The position numbers and the translations under genes were made by a program. Shown here one piece after another: positions 34,383 through 42,570 of a stretch of DNA of 64,000 nucleotides. Below the pieces are notes generated by a model, which was not told where the DNA came from, searched no databases, and saw nothing but the letters and a program-made list of their open reading frames with translations. How positions within the stretch are numbered: the first letter of the stretch is position 1; each line of letters begins with the position of its first letter. This stretch comes from RGIG7450 sp045648785 (GTDB taxonomy: Bacteria; Bacillota; Clostridia; RUG12999): positions 30,338 through 94,337 of the forward strand of contig JAZROP010000041.1 in the NCBI GenBank assembly GCA_045648785.1. Reading direction: 5' to 3'.

Positions 34383-35313
34383 TTTGTCATTTAATGCTAT
34401 TGCACCAATTTTTATTCTGATGCTTTTAGGTTATTATCTTAAAAGAATCAAAGTGGTGGACAAACGAGGGTTTGGTGCCATAAATAAATTGGTATTCAAG
34501 GTTTTTTTGCCTGTTCTTTTGTTTTACAATATATACAAAACGGATGTTGGAAATGTTTTTGATGTTAAACTTGTCGTATTTACGATAGTTTGCGTTATTT
34601 TTGTTTTTGTGGCAGGCTATTTTGCAGCACTTGTATTTACAAAGAATAATGCAAAAAGAGGAGTTATGCTGCAAGGTTTTTTTAGGTCCAATTTTGCGAT
34701 ATTGGGAGTGCCTCTTGTGGGTTATATTTGCGGCGATAATTCTGGCGGATTGGCATCTATGATGGTTGCGGTGGTTATCCCGGTATTTAACACCCTTGCG
34801 GTGATAGCTCTCGAAAGATTTAGGGGAGGGAGCAGTAAGCTGAATTTGCTGCGGTTGATAAAAGGAATAATTACAAATCCGCTCATTATTGGATGTCTGA
34901 CGGGACTTGTATTTTTCCTGATTGATATAAAATTGCCTGCAATACTTGAAAAATCGGTAAAAGATATTTCGTCAATAGCAACCCCGTTGTCGATAATTGC
35001 TCTTGGCTCGGAATTTGAATTTTCAGCGGTTAAAGAAAGTGTTAAAGAACTTGTTATAACAGTAAGCGCACGACTTGTATTCGTACCCATGATTATACTG
35101 CTGGCAGCTGTCTTGAACGGTTTTTCAGGAGAAGCACTTGCTTGCATACTTGTTACTTTTGGCTCTCCGGTAGCAGTATCGTCTTTTGCTATGGCGCAAC
35201 AAATGGATGGAGATGAGCAGCTTGCGGCACAGCTTGTTGTTATGTCGTCAGCATTTTGTCTTATTACATTGTTTGGATGGATTTTTTTGCTTAGCTATCT
35301 TAATTTGTTTTAA
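34369..35313 (+). CDS. AEC-family (auxin efflux carrier-like) permease
   Basis: The 314-residue protein has about ten hydrophobic segments in two five-helix halves. Features fitting the AEC/MdcF-type transporter family are the opening NAIAPIFILMLLGYYLKRI, NKLVFKVFLPVLLFYNI and RSNFAILGVPLVGY, with ITNPLIIGCLTGLVFF and CILVTFGSPVAVSSFAMAQQM later. Bacterial members export or exchange organic acids such as malate or malonate; the substrate here is unknown. GAGAGG lies nine bases before the ATG. It stands next to the orphan AKR remnant and is followed by its own terminator. Confidence 0.88.
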   Translation: MESFNLSFNAIAPIFILMLLGYYLKRIKVVDKRGFGAINKLVFKVFLPVLLFYNIYKTDVGNVFDVKLVVFTIVCVIFVFVAGYFAALVFTKNNAKRGVMLQGFFRSNFAILGVPLVGYICGDNSGGLASMMVAVVIPVFNTLAVIALERFRGGSSKLNLLRLIKGIITNPLIIGCLTGLVFFLIDIKLPAILEKSVKDISSIATPLSIIALGSEFEFSAVKESVKELVITVSARLVFVPMIILLAAVLNGFSGEALACILVTFGSPVAVSSFAMAQQMDGDEQLAAQLVVMSSAFCLITLFGWIFLLSYLNLF

Positions 35314-35314
35314 A

Positions 35315-35358
35315 AAACAGCAGGAAGGTTATTTGTTAACCGTCCTGCTGTTTCCGTT
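35315..35358 (+). terminator. Terminator after the AEC permease gene
   Basis: The long stem AAACAGCAGGA-GGTTA / TAACCGTCCTGCTGTTT is imperfect by one or two bases and is followed by a broken T-tract. Confidence 0.75.
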
Positions 35359-35427
35359 TAAAAGAATTTGTTTTAAAATTTCCTGTGGATTATTACTTAA
35401 GTTTAAAAAACTTATGTCAAAAGACTG

Positions 35428-35471
35428 CAAAAAAATCACTCCTCTTTTAAGCATATGCTGAAAAGAGGAGT
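35428..35471 (-). terminator. Terminator of tyrS
   Basis: On the minus strand the stem ACTCCTCTTTT / AAAAGAGGAGT around a loop with GCATATGC is followed by an uninterrupted run of T's. It lies 8 bp after the tyrS stop codon. Confidence 0.88.
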
Positions 35472-35478
35472 TTTATGA

Positions 35479-36678
35479 TTAACCGTTAATAATTTTATGA
35501 TATACTTTTTTACCTTTTTTAATTACATATTCAGATGCGTCGGCAAAAGTGAAGTCAATATCAACCTTTTCGCTGTCAACCGAAACGCCCCCCTGCTGAA
35601 TGAGGCGTCTTGCCTCGGATTTGGATGGGCAGAGTTTTGAAGCTACGAGGACGTCCATAATGTTCATACCATTTGCAGCAAGTGTTGTTGATGGCATATC
35701 GACGGGAGCTGCACCTGCGGAGAAGAGTTTTGTCGCTGTTTCCTGTGCGGAAAGAGCATTTTCTTCGCCATGCACAAGCTTTGTAACCTCAAAAGCAAGG
35801 CGTTTTTTAGCTTCATTAAGCTGAGCACCTTCCCATTTTTCCATTTCTTCAATTTCTTTAAGGTCCACAAATGTAAGAAGTTTTAAGAAACGGCATACAT
35901 CAGCATCATCAACATTTCTCCAGTACTGATAAAAATCGTAAGGAGAAACCTTTTCGGGGTCAAGCCACAGAGCTCCTTTTGCTGTTTTGCCCATCTTTTT
36001 ACCCTCGCTGTTTGTAAGCAGAGTGAATGTCATGCCGTAAACCTGCTGACCTTTTTTGCGGCGTACAAGGTCAATGCCGCCAAGGATGTTACTCCACTGG
36101 TCATCACCGCCGAGTTCAATTTTACAGCCGTATTTTTCGTGAAGCATCAGGAAATCGTAACTCTGCATGAGCATATAGTTGAATTCCAGGAAGGAAAGAC
36201 CTTTTTCAAGTCTTGTCTGGAAACATTTTGCCCTGAGCATTTCATTAACCGAGAAGCAACAACCGATATCTCGGAGAAACTCAACATAATTGAGTTTTAA
36301 AAGCCAATCGGCGTTGTTGACCATAATAGCCTTGTCATCCGAAAAGTCAATAACAGACGAAAGCTGTTTTTTGAAACATTCGCAGTTGTGTTGAATTGTT
36401 TCGGGCGTCATCATCTGACGCATATCTGTTCTGCCTGACGGGTCGCCTACCATACCCGTACCGCCACCTACAAGCGCAATGGGGGTGTGACCAGCATTCT
36501 GCATATGACGCATTACAACCATCTGCAGAAAATGACCTACATGGAGACTGTCTGCTGTCGGGTCAAAGCCTATATAAAATTTTACTTTTTCTTTTCCAAG
36601 CAATTCACGGATTTCATCCTCGTGAGTTGTCTGCGCAATAAGACCACGCGCTTTTAAGGTATCAAATACATTTTCCAT
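35479..36678 (-). CDS. tyrS: Tyrosyl-tRNA synthetase
   Basis: TyrS charges tRNA-Tyr. The class I signature is GFDPTADSLHVGH (HIGH equivalent HVGH, about 38-50) and the KMSKS equivalent is KMGKT (about 233-237). LVGGGTGMVGDPSGR and the tyrosine-binding YMLMQSYDF and GGDDQWSNILGG are visible. A C-terminal S4 RNA-binding domain occupies about 335-399. The 399-residue length is normal. AAGGAG precedes ATG 36678. No T-box leader was found: the space between promoter and ATG is under 40 bases. Confidence 0.97.
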   Translation of the reverse strand: MENVFDTLKARGLIAQTTHEDEIRELLGKEKVKFYIGFDPTADSLHVGHFLQMVVMRHMQNAGHTPIALVGGGTGMVGDPSGRTDMRQMMTPETIQHNCECFKKQLSSVIDFSDDKAIMVNNADWLLKLNYVEFLRDIGCCFSVNEMLRAKCFQTRLEKGLSFLEFNYMLMQSYDFLMLHEKYGCKIELGGDDQWSNILGGIDLVRRKKGQQVYGMTFTLLTNSEGKKMGKTAKGALWLDPEKVSPYDFYQYWRNVDDADVCRFLKLLTFVDLKEIEEMEKWEGAQLNEAKKRLAFEVTKLVHGEENALSAQETATKLFSAGAAPVDMPSTTLAANGMNIMDVLVASKLCPSKSEARRLIQQGGVSVDSEKVDIDFTFADASEYVIKKGKKVYHKIING

Positions 36679-36714
36679 ATACGTTCTCCTTAGTATTAAT
36701 ATACTTATTTTGTT

Positions 36715-36743
36715 ATTTTATCATATAAATCAACAAAATTCAA
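36715..36743 (-). promoter_or_regulatory. Promoter of tyrS
   Basis: On the minus strand TTGAAT (36743-36738) and TAAAAT (36720-36715) are separated by 17 bp, about 36 bp upstream of the start codon. Confidence 0.7.
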
Positions 36744-36887
36744 GAGTTTATTGAATTATTTGGGGAAATGGATTGATAGTGTGGGGGATGAGCGCTAAAT
36801 TAAAGGTAATTTTAGCTGACAACTGGACATAAAACCCGGGGGCGATTTTTTAAGAAGATTAAAAATGTTGACATGTTATGATTATGA

Positions 36888-37373
36888 ATGTTATGCAAAC
36901 AATATGTTGCACAAAATGTTGATGCAGGAAATATAAAACGAGTTAAAGAAGCAGTTGGTAAAGCGACAATTATTACAGTAATTTTCGGATCGACACTTGG
37001 TTCGATTTCGGCAATATTCTCAGGGCAGTTGTTATCAATAATGTCCACAACTCCTGAGGTAACTATGTATTCACAACAGAAAATGATAATTGTTTCAAGT
37101 ACATATTTTATTTGTGGTATAAATGAAGTTTTGAACGGTTCGCTCAGGGGTCTTAACAGACCAATTATTCCGACCATTTCAACACTTATTTTTATGTGTC
37201 TGCTCAGATTTGTGTGGGTTTACTTTATATTCACGCTTTGTCCAAATCTTACATTTCTTTATCTTGTATGGCCGATAGGATGGATTTGTTGTATCATAAA
37301 GACACTTTTATTCTATTTCCCGACACTGAGGAAATTACAGAGAAATAAAACCATAATTACGGAATTAAACTAA
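36888..37373 (+). pseudogene. MATE-family efflux transporter remnant (C-terminal third)
   Basis: This 161-codon frame begins within a MATE-type sequence, YVAQNVDAGNIKRVKEAVGKA, and continues with the last four or so membrane helices, including INEVLNGSLRGLNRPIIP and the final ICCIIKTLLFYFPTLRKLQ. A MATE transporter has about 450 residues and twelve helices, so the N-terminal two thirds are missing. A stop codon directly precedes the first ATG and there is no SD. It is a deletion remnant. The stretch from the tyrS promoter to here (36,744-36,887) contains nothing else recognisable. Confidence 0.8.
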
Positions 37374-37377
37374 AGAA

Positions 37378-37409
37378 AAAAGGGCTTGTTCGTTTGAACA
37401 AGCCCTTTA
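37378..37409. terminator. Bidirectional terminator between the MATE remnant and the CAP gene
   Basis: The perfect inverted repeat AAAGGGCTTGTTC / GAACAAGCCCTTT with a 4-base loop is flanked by A-run and T-rich sequence, serving both convergent frames. Confidence 0.85.
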
Positions 37410-37419
37410 ATTATAATTA

Positions 37420-38619
37420 TTATTTTTTGTAACTGAACATCTGAGTTGTATAAAAACCATATTCCGAATCTTTGTCATAGCTAATTCCCACACCGGAGTA
37501 AGTAGCTTTTTCGTGAAGAAGGTTTGAACGATGATCGGATGAGTTAAGCCATGAATCAAAAGTGTTTATAGGTGAATATTCGCCACCTGCAATACTTTCG
37601 GTGCAAGCGTAATATTTACCTTTTGCATTGTCGTATCTGTCCCAGGGAGTTTCGTTTTTGAGGTTTGTATGATTAAAATAATCATTGTCAGCCATATCCT
37701 GAGAATGGGCACGGCTCACCTTCGTTGCTGTTTCATCTTCAGTAAGAATGCTGAGTTTGTTTTTCAGGCGGAAAGCATTAGTTATATCTGATACCTCAAG
37801 TTCTGCCGCTTTGCCTGCAGAAGAAATGTTTTCTTTTAAAAATTTGTCCGAGCCGTAGGAAGCACCTACCCATACACCGTAGACAGTATTGCCGTTTAAA
37901 GTATCAATGTAAACACGGCAGCTGGGAGAGGATATTTCCTCGGAAATAATATCACCATATTTGATACCACCATCATATGTGAAATCCGTAAAAGCGGTAT
38001 AAATACTTATTACCTTTCCGTCAAGAACACCAATCATCATAAATTTTGAATAATCACTGTTGTAAACATACCAATCAAATCGGTCGGTACCTGAGTCAAT
38101 TCTGTCAGGCTGGCCAAAAATGGAAGTAACACCAGAAACCGAATCGCCGACAGTGATTTTATTTTCGCCGATTGTCAGATAATGGCGCTGGGTTACAATT
38201 TCAACAATACGCTGGTTATGGTCCCACATTACTGCTGCGTCAAGCGCCTCGGCAAGATATCTTACAGGAATAAGGATGCGGCTGTCAACATTTGTAACGG
38301 CGGTATCCATAGGAATTCTAATGTCGTTAATATACAAGTTGGGGTCATTCTGGGTCATTTTCACAACCCTGTCATCGTAGGTTACAGTAGCTGTTTTTAC
38401 AGAATCGTCCCAGGTTACTTCAGCCCCGAGAACCTCAGCCGTTTTGCGGATAGGTACCATTGTACGGTCAGAAATGATGAGAGGTTTAACATCAAAAACA
38501 ACCGTTGTGCCGTCAACACGAACCTCAATATCAGCAGGTGCAGCAAAAACATTTACGGTAGAAAGCAAAACAACTAAAGTGAGTAAAAATGTAAAAACTT
38601 TTTTCATATGAAAATCCAT
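37420..38619 (-). CDS. Secreted CAP-domain protein with copper amine oxidase-like N-terminal domain
   Basis: The 399-residue protein carries a signal peptide (hydrophobic about 6-24, ending VFA). A 'stalk' copper-amine-oxidase N-terminal domain (about 30-130) follows, with the repeated RTMVPIRKTAEVLGAEVTWD and RILIPVRYLAEALDAAVMWD. Next come a CAP-associated domain (about 140-260) and a C-terminal SCP/CAP domain (about 275-399). The CAP domain contains RAHSQDMADNDYFNHTN, ESIAGG and WLNSSDHRSNLLHEKATYSGVG. The predicted role is at the cell surface or spore envelope; the enzymatic activity of CAP domains is not settled. The start is ambiguous between 38619 and 38607 (MKKVF...), both with imperfect SD spacing to AAAGG. 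Confidence 0.88.
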   Translation of the reverse strand: MDFHMKKVFTFLLTLVVLLSTVNVFAAPADIEVRVDGTTVVFDVKPLIISDRTMVPIRKTAEVLGAEVTWDDSVKTATVTYDDRVVKMTQNDPNLYINDIRIPMDTAVTNVDSRILIPVRYLAEALDAAVMWDHNQRIVEIVTQRHYLTIGENKITVGDSVSGVTSIFGQPDRIDSGTDRFDWYVYNSDYSKFMMIGVLDGKVISIYTAFTDFTYDGGIKYGDIISEEISSPSCRVYIDTLNGNTVYGVWVGASYGSDKFLKENISSAGKAAELEVSDITNAFRLKNKLSILTEDETATKVSRAHSQDMADNDYFNHTNLKNETPWDRYDNAKGKYYACTESIAGGEYSPINTFDSWLNSSDHRSNLLHEKATYSGVGISYDKDSEYGFYTTQMFSYKK

Positions 38620-38658
38620 AACCTTTCCGCCGCATAATGCGACAATTTTCTATATTTT

Positions 38659-38687
38659 ATTTTATCATTAAGCGACGGTGGTGTCAA
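38659..38687 (-). promoter_or_regulatory. Promoter of the CAP-domain gene
   Basis: On the minus strand consensus TTGACA (38687-38682) and TAAAAT (38664-38659) are 17 bp apart. A perfect 11-bp palindrome CGCATTATGCG lies between the promoter and the SD. Confidence 0.78.
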
Positions 38688-38719
38688 TAGATATTTTTGC
38701 CTGATTTCTCTATAAGTAT

Positions 38720-39484
38720 TTAAAGTCTGTCAATACATACTTTTCCTGCGGAGGCGGATGCATGAATGACATATCTGCCACCCATAGACAGCATTACATG
38801 TCCGGGAGAGTATATAATATCAGCAGGTTTGGCGAGGTGAATATTTTCGGCCGGATAAGCGGAAACAGGAAAAGTAACCTTTGCCTGTTCGCTACTTTGT
38901 CGAGGCAGAGTTATGCCACAACATGCAAAGGAGTACATAATCAGTGAAGAACAGTCAAGTCCTCCTGATTTTTCGCCCCAATCGTAGGGTGTGTCAAGAA
39001 ATTTAACTGCCTGTGACAGAATTGTGTTTCGTGAAAAGGGCAGATAACCCAAATGGCATCCCTCTTTTGGGGGAGAGCTTTTAAAAGTGAGTATGCCTTC
39101 TTCAGTATCAGGAATTTTAAGCAGATCATCAACGAGAGGTATTTTACAGGACATAAAATAATCAGTTCCGCAAAGATTTACCGTTGGGTTTGTTACTATA
39201 CAAAAAGTTTCTGGAAAAGAAAGTGCCCTAGCCTGGTTGTGGGATATAATTGCCACACACGTTTCATCCACCCACCCGGAAGCAACTGATGATTTAATAT
39301 AAAGATATTTTTCCCATTTATTTAAAACTTTAACTATGGAAAATGGCAAAAGAGCGGATTCCTGATTTAAATCAAAACCGTCCGAATCAAAGTTTGATAT
39401 GTTTCCGTGTTTTCGCCGTATATTACATCTTTTTGTAACGAGCCCCAAAATGGAGTCTTTATCAGAAAATAAAAAATTTTTCAA
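38720..39484 (-). CDS. NlpC/P60-family cysteine peptidase with SH3-like domains
   Basis: The product of about 254 residues has two SH3b-like segments (about 10-85, with KYLYIKSSVASGWVDETCV, and about 95-150) and a C-terminal NlpC/P60 domain. That domain carries the catalytic Cys in GGLDCSSLIMYSF (about 178) and the His in YSPGHVMLSMGG (about 229), with a further polar residue at VIHASA. The architecture resembles gamma-D-glutamyl-diamino-acid endopeptidases such as YkfC. No signal peptide is evident. I start at TTG 39484 with GAGG nine bases upstream; a longer in-frame GTG at 39541 would translate through the upstream gene's terminator hairpin and is rejected. Confidence 0.85.
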   Translation of the reverse strand: MKNFLFSDKDSILGLVTKRCNIRRKHGNISNFDSDGFDLNQESALLPFSIVKVLNKWEKYLYIKSSVASGWVDETCVAIISHNQARALSFPETFCIVTNPTVNLCGTDYFMSCKIPLVDDLLKIPDTEEGILTFKSSPPKEGCHLGYLPFSRNTILSQAVKFLDTPYDWGEKSGGLDCSSLIMYSFACCGITLPRQSSEQAKVTFPVSAYPAENIHLAKPADIIYSPGHVMLSMGGRYVIHASASAGKVCIDRL

Positions 39485-39500
39485 GTTTAAATTCCTCCCC

Positions 39501-39534
39501 AAAAAAGCCGCCGGAGAGAAATTCCCGGCGGCTT
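39501..39534 (-). terminator. Terminator of the Cys-rich protein gene
   Basis: On the minus strand AAGCCGCCGGG / CCGGCGGCTT with an AATTTCTCT-type loop is followed by TTTTTT. It lies between the stop at 39563 and the NlpC/P60 start. Confidence 0.92.
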
Positions 39535-39562
39535 GGGTCACTCTGCTGATTTATTTATTAGA

Positions 39563-40396
39563 TCAGCAAGGATGACAGCGGTCATCATCATAATCGTTCC
39601 TCGGCGGATAGAATTCGTCGAACGGAAATTGAATTTTGTCAAAAAGTGTGCAGGGGTCATCGTCTGAGGTGTCAACACAGTCTTTCTGTGGCAGACAGTA
39701 ATCATAATAGGGGATAAGAAGTTGGATGCTTCTTTGTAATCTTGTGATTACAAAAAGACCGATCGTAACGTAAATACGCTGCGTTTCATTGGAGGTGCAA
39801 ATGTTACCGCCGATGCATTTACAAATACATTCGGGAATGTCTGAAACTGAAATAGAAACATCGCTGTCGTCGTTGTTGTCGCAGCAACAATGGTCATTGT
39901 CGCATTTTACCTCAACAATTTTTGCACTTAAAGCAATTGGGTCAACTGTTTCCACAACAGCCTTTGGAAGATTGGTTTTTCTGGGTTCGAAAGTATCATT
40001 ATCGCCGGGAACATAATTTGAGGTGAATACATACGCGCTTCCCTCTGAACCGAAAAGTATTACCTTTTTGGTGTAGGTTGCAAGACCGTCTATGTAACTT
40101 GATTTACCCAGACAGCTGCCAACCTCCAGAACAACATGAAAATAAAATGAAATGTCCACGCTGAAATATCCTCTGTTAAATGGGAGAGCCTCAACATCCG
40201 AGCTTGCCCACAAAATTTCTGCTTTGCGGAATTTTACTGATGTTGCTCGATTGACCAGTGCCTGGTCTGCTTCGCAAAAGTAGACCCTTAAATCCTCAAG
40301 ACATTCTTTGTCCTTGCAGATATCGTAAACTTTTTCGGTTTGAATACAAACCGAATCTCTTGCGCAGGACTGTGATGAATTTCTTTCTGCGCCCAC
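39563..40396 (-). CDS. Conserved Cys/Asp-rich clostridial protein (possible spore coat or surface protein)
   Basis: The 277-residue protein has no signal peptide or membrane segment. It opens with CARDSVCIQTEKVYDICKDK and has a central beta-rich region (PFNRGYFSVDISFYFHV, KKVILFGSEGSAYVF). A Cys/Asp-rich linker (CDNDHCCCDNNDD, then CICKCIGGNIC) follows, and an Asp-rich tail ends DRCHPC. I recall similar cysteine-patterned proteins in many Clostridia, usually annotated hypothetical; a structural or coat role is only inferred. The GTG start has an ideal AAGGAGG seven bases upstream. It has its own terminator and no obvious sigma-A promoter, consistent with sporulation control but not proof of it. 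Confidence 0.7.
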   Translation of the reverse strand: MGAERNSSQSCARDSVCIQTEKVYDICKDKECLEDLRVYFCEADQALVNRATSVKFRKAEILWASSDVEALPFNRGYFSVDISFYFHVVLEVGSCLGKSSYIDGLATYTKKVILFGSEGSAYVFTSNYVPGDNDTFEPRKTNLPKAVVETVDPIALSAKIVEVKCDNDHCCCDNNDDSDVSISVSDIPECICKCIGGNICTSNETQRIYVTIGLFVITRLQRSIQLLIPYYDYCLPQKDCVDTSDDDPCTLFDKIQFPFDEFYPPRNDYDDDRCHPC

Positions 40397-40508
40397 AATA
40401 AAACCTCCTTAAAATTGATTTCCTTTCGGGCTCAGTAATATATTATGCTTGCATTGTGAAAAATGTGTGTAAAGAATATGAAAAAACTCTTCGGATAGCA
40501 GTTGGAGG

Positions 40509-40537
40509 TTGACAAATTATATTATTAGGTGTATAAT
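40509..40537 (+). promoter_or_regulatory. Promoter of the zinc-ribbon membrane protein gene
   Basis: Consensus TTGACA (40509-40514) and TATAAT (40532-40537) are separated by 17 bp; the ATG follows 36 bp later with AAGGAGG. Confidence 0.85.
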
Positions 40538-40573
40538 TTTAACTAATAGTTTTAAATCAAGGAGGCATAGTAT

Positions 40574-42445
40574 ATGATTTGTAAAAAATGCGGGGCCGAA
40601 TATCCGGACACAGAGGCAAAATGCCCGATATGTGACGCTGAAACTGAGATTGAAGAAATAGCTGTAGAGGAAACGGTTGAAGTATCTGAAATAGCTGATG
40701 AAACTGTTGTAACAGAGAAAAAATCAAAGAAATCCCTTTGGATTGTACTTGCTGCAGCAGCGGTTATAATTGCTATTGCAGCGACAGTTTTCGGTGTAGC
40801 TTCAAATCTTACATTTACAGGTGCGGAAGATGAAAGAGCGTCTGTTTATGTAATTACAAGAAAAGAGAAAAAACGAGTTTATGCAAAAGTCGGTAATAAA
40901 GAAGCGTGCCTCGTAAAAACACTTGGTGAAAAAGATTCTTTTGCTGAAAATAAAGAGTTTGTTGTGAAAAACAACAATATATATTTCCTTGATGATGAAG
41001 GCGGTCTTTCCATTATGAATATGAAAAACGGAAAGACAAAAGTAATCGGTGACGATTTTAAAGCTGGAACACTTATTGTGTCTGCAAAAGGTAATGCTGT
41101 TTTGTATGCGGGCGAAGATGGCATGCTTTATAAGTCCAAAAGGGGCGGAGAAGCAAGAGCTGTTGCTGAAATAGGAAAATCAGAGTTTGACAATTCGCTT
41201 CCCAATTATGGTTTTGTTGAAGGAACAAATGATGCGTGGTATGCACCTCTTGAAACGGAAGATGCGGTAGCTGCTACTGTTTATCTTGAAACAGGAGACG
41301 CTGTTGCTGAAAAGGCATCTGGAGTATTTCATGTTGGCGACATGAGCGGTAAATACAATGTTGTATATGTAGCTGTAACCAGTGAAGAAACAATTCAGCC
41401 TGAACCGGAAGAGCCTGCAGAAGGAGAAGAAGCAAAGATTCCTGAACCGATTATTAAAAGAACATTTGCTCTCATGCTTAATGAAGAAGGTAAAGACCCT
41501 GTCGTTTTAAATGATAAATATGTTGATACTGATTCAATTTCAATTCTTCATAAAGAACACAAGGGTGTGCTTTATCTTGCAGATAAAGGCGAGGCCCCTG
41601 TGGATGAAGAAACAGGCGAAGTAGTGGGTGTTGCTTCAGGAACACTTTATTTCTATGAATTCGGTGGCGAAAAGATTGCTCTTGAAAAAGAAGTTTCGGT
41701 TGCACTTGTTCTTGATGAGTTAAACGGAAGCAACTATTTCCGTGATGCATCTGACAGGGCAGAGGACGAAACAATCGCGTACATGAAAGACAATACCATT
41801 GCGCTTATCAGAGATTTAAAGCCGGTTGCTAATCCTAAGGAATTTGAATTCCTTTCTTCCAGCCCCCTGTTCTATCATAACAACACATTTGTGCTTTATA
41901 AAACATATAATCCGACACCGGCAAGTGAAATACAGCCTGCGGAAGGCGAAGAAGCAAAAGAACCCGAAAAAGCTCCTGTTAAACTTGTATATTCAAGTCT
42001 TGTAGACGGAGCGTGGTCAGATTATACAGTTGTTGCTGAAGAAGTTGTGGATTACTATTACGATGAAGAAAGTGGAAAGATTTATTATATGCTCAGCGAG
42101 TCCGAAGACCAGAACAAACGCACGTTATATTGCTATAATGTAGTGTCTGGTGACAAAGTAAAAGTAGCGGATGATGCCCTTGGTTATATGTCGGCGACAG
42201 ATGGTGGAAAGAGTTTCTATTTCATCAATGCTTATGATTCTGAAACTCAGCTTGCAGCAATCAGTCATTTTAACGGAAGTGAAACAAAGACCATTGCAGA
42301 AAAATTAAGCGGTTGTCTGCTTGCAAAAGATGGAACTCCGTACATCGTAATTCCGCACGGTGATGACAGTGATCTTTATGTTGTAGATGGCGAAAAAGTA
42401 AATGTTGTTTGTGAAAAAATGACAAATATTCTCTACGCAAGATAA
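40574..42445 (+). CDS. Zinc-ribbon, single-pass membrane protein with large extracytoplasmic beta domain
   Basis: The 623-residue protein starts with a zinc ribbon (Cys 3, 6, 17, 20), then an acidic linker, one membrane helix (about 54-76), and about 540 extracytoplasmic residues. These look like repeated beta strands with NNNIYFLDDEGGLSIMNMK- and GTLYFYEFGGEK-type units, suggesting a beta-propeller. Two low-complexity insertions share the core PAEGEEAK (near residues 280 and 457). The layout matches clostridial zinc-ribbon-TM sensors of the DUF5050 or propeller kind, but no function is known. It is monocistronic, with strong promoter and terminator. Confidence 0.72.
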   Translation: MICKKCGAEYPDTEAKCPICDAETEIEEIAVEETVEVSEIADETVVTEKKSKKSLWIVLAAAAVIIAIAATVFGVASNLTFTGAEDERASVYVITRKEKKRVYAKVGNKEACLVKTLGEKDSFAENKEFVVKNNNIYFLDDEGGLSIMNMKNGKTKVIGDDFKAGTLIVSAKGNAVLYAGEDGMLYKSKRGGEARAVAEIGKSEFDNSLPNYGFVEGTNDAWYAPLETEDAVAATVYLETGDAVAEKASGVFHVGDMSGKYNVVYVAVTSEETIQPEPEEPAEGEEAKIPEPIIKRTFALMLNEEGKDPVVLNDKYVDTDSISILHKEHKGVLYLADKGEAPVDEETGEVVGVASGTLYFYEFGGEKIALEKEVSVALVLDELNGSNYFRDASDRAEDETIAYMKDNTIALIRDLKPVANPKEFEFLSSSPLFYHNNTFVLYKTYNPTPASEIQPAEGEEAKEPEKAPVKLVYSSLVDGAWSDYTVVAEEVVDYYYDEESGKIYYMLSESEDQNKRTLYCYNVVSGDKVKVADDALGYMSATDGGKSFYFINAYDSETQLAAISHFNGSETKTIAEKLSGCLLAKDGTPYIVIPHGDDSDLYVVDGEKVNVVCEKMTNILYAR

Positions 42446-42460
42446 TATTATTAAATTACG

Positions 42461-42497
42461 GCAGGAAAGAAATTAAATTTCTTTCCTGCTTTTTTTG
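42461..42497 (+). terminator. Terminator after the zinc-ribbon membrane protein gene
   Basis: The perfect stem GCAGGAAAGAAATT / AATTTCTTTCCTGC with a one- to two-base loop is followed by seven T's. Confidence 0.93.
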
Positions 42498-42505
42498 CTA
42501 TTCTA

Positions 42506-42534
42506 TTGATTTTTGACTGATAATAGTATATAAT
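42506..42534 (+). promoter_or_regulatory. Promoter of typA
   Basis: TTGATT (42506-42511) and TATAAT (42529-42534) are separated by 17 bp. An overlapping TTGACT would give too short a spacer. Confidence 0.72.
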
Positions 42535-42570
42535 ATATAGGTTAACACATATGAAAAGAGGAAATAGGTT

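Noticed and set aside
36679..36760. T-box leader upstream of tyrS
   Set aside because: The promoter lies about 36 bp before the start codon, leaving no room for a T-box; none was seen before hisS/aspS either.
39541..39541. GTG 39541 as start of the NlpC/P60 gene
   Set aside because: The extra 19 codons are encoded by the stem and loop of the upstream terminator and by its T-run.
42506..42531. TTGACT at about 42513 as -35 box for typA
   Set aside because: Its spacer to the -10 box would be well below 15 bp; TTGATT at 42506 gives the correct 17 bp.
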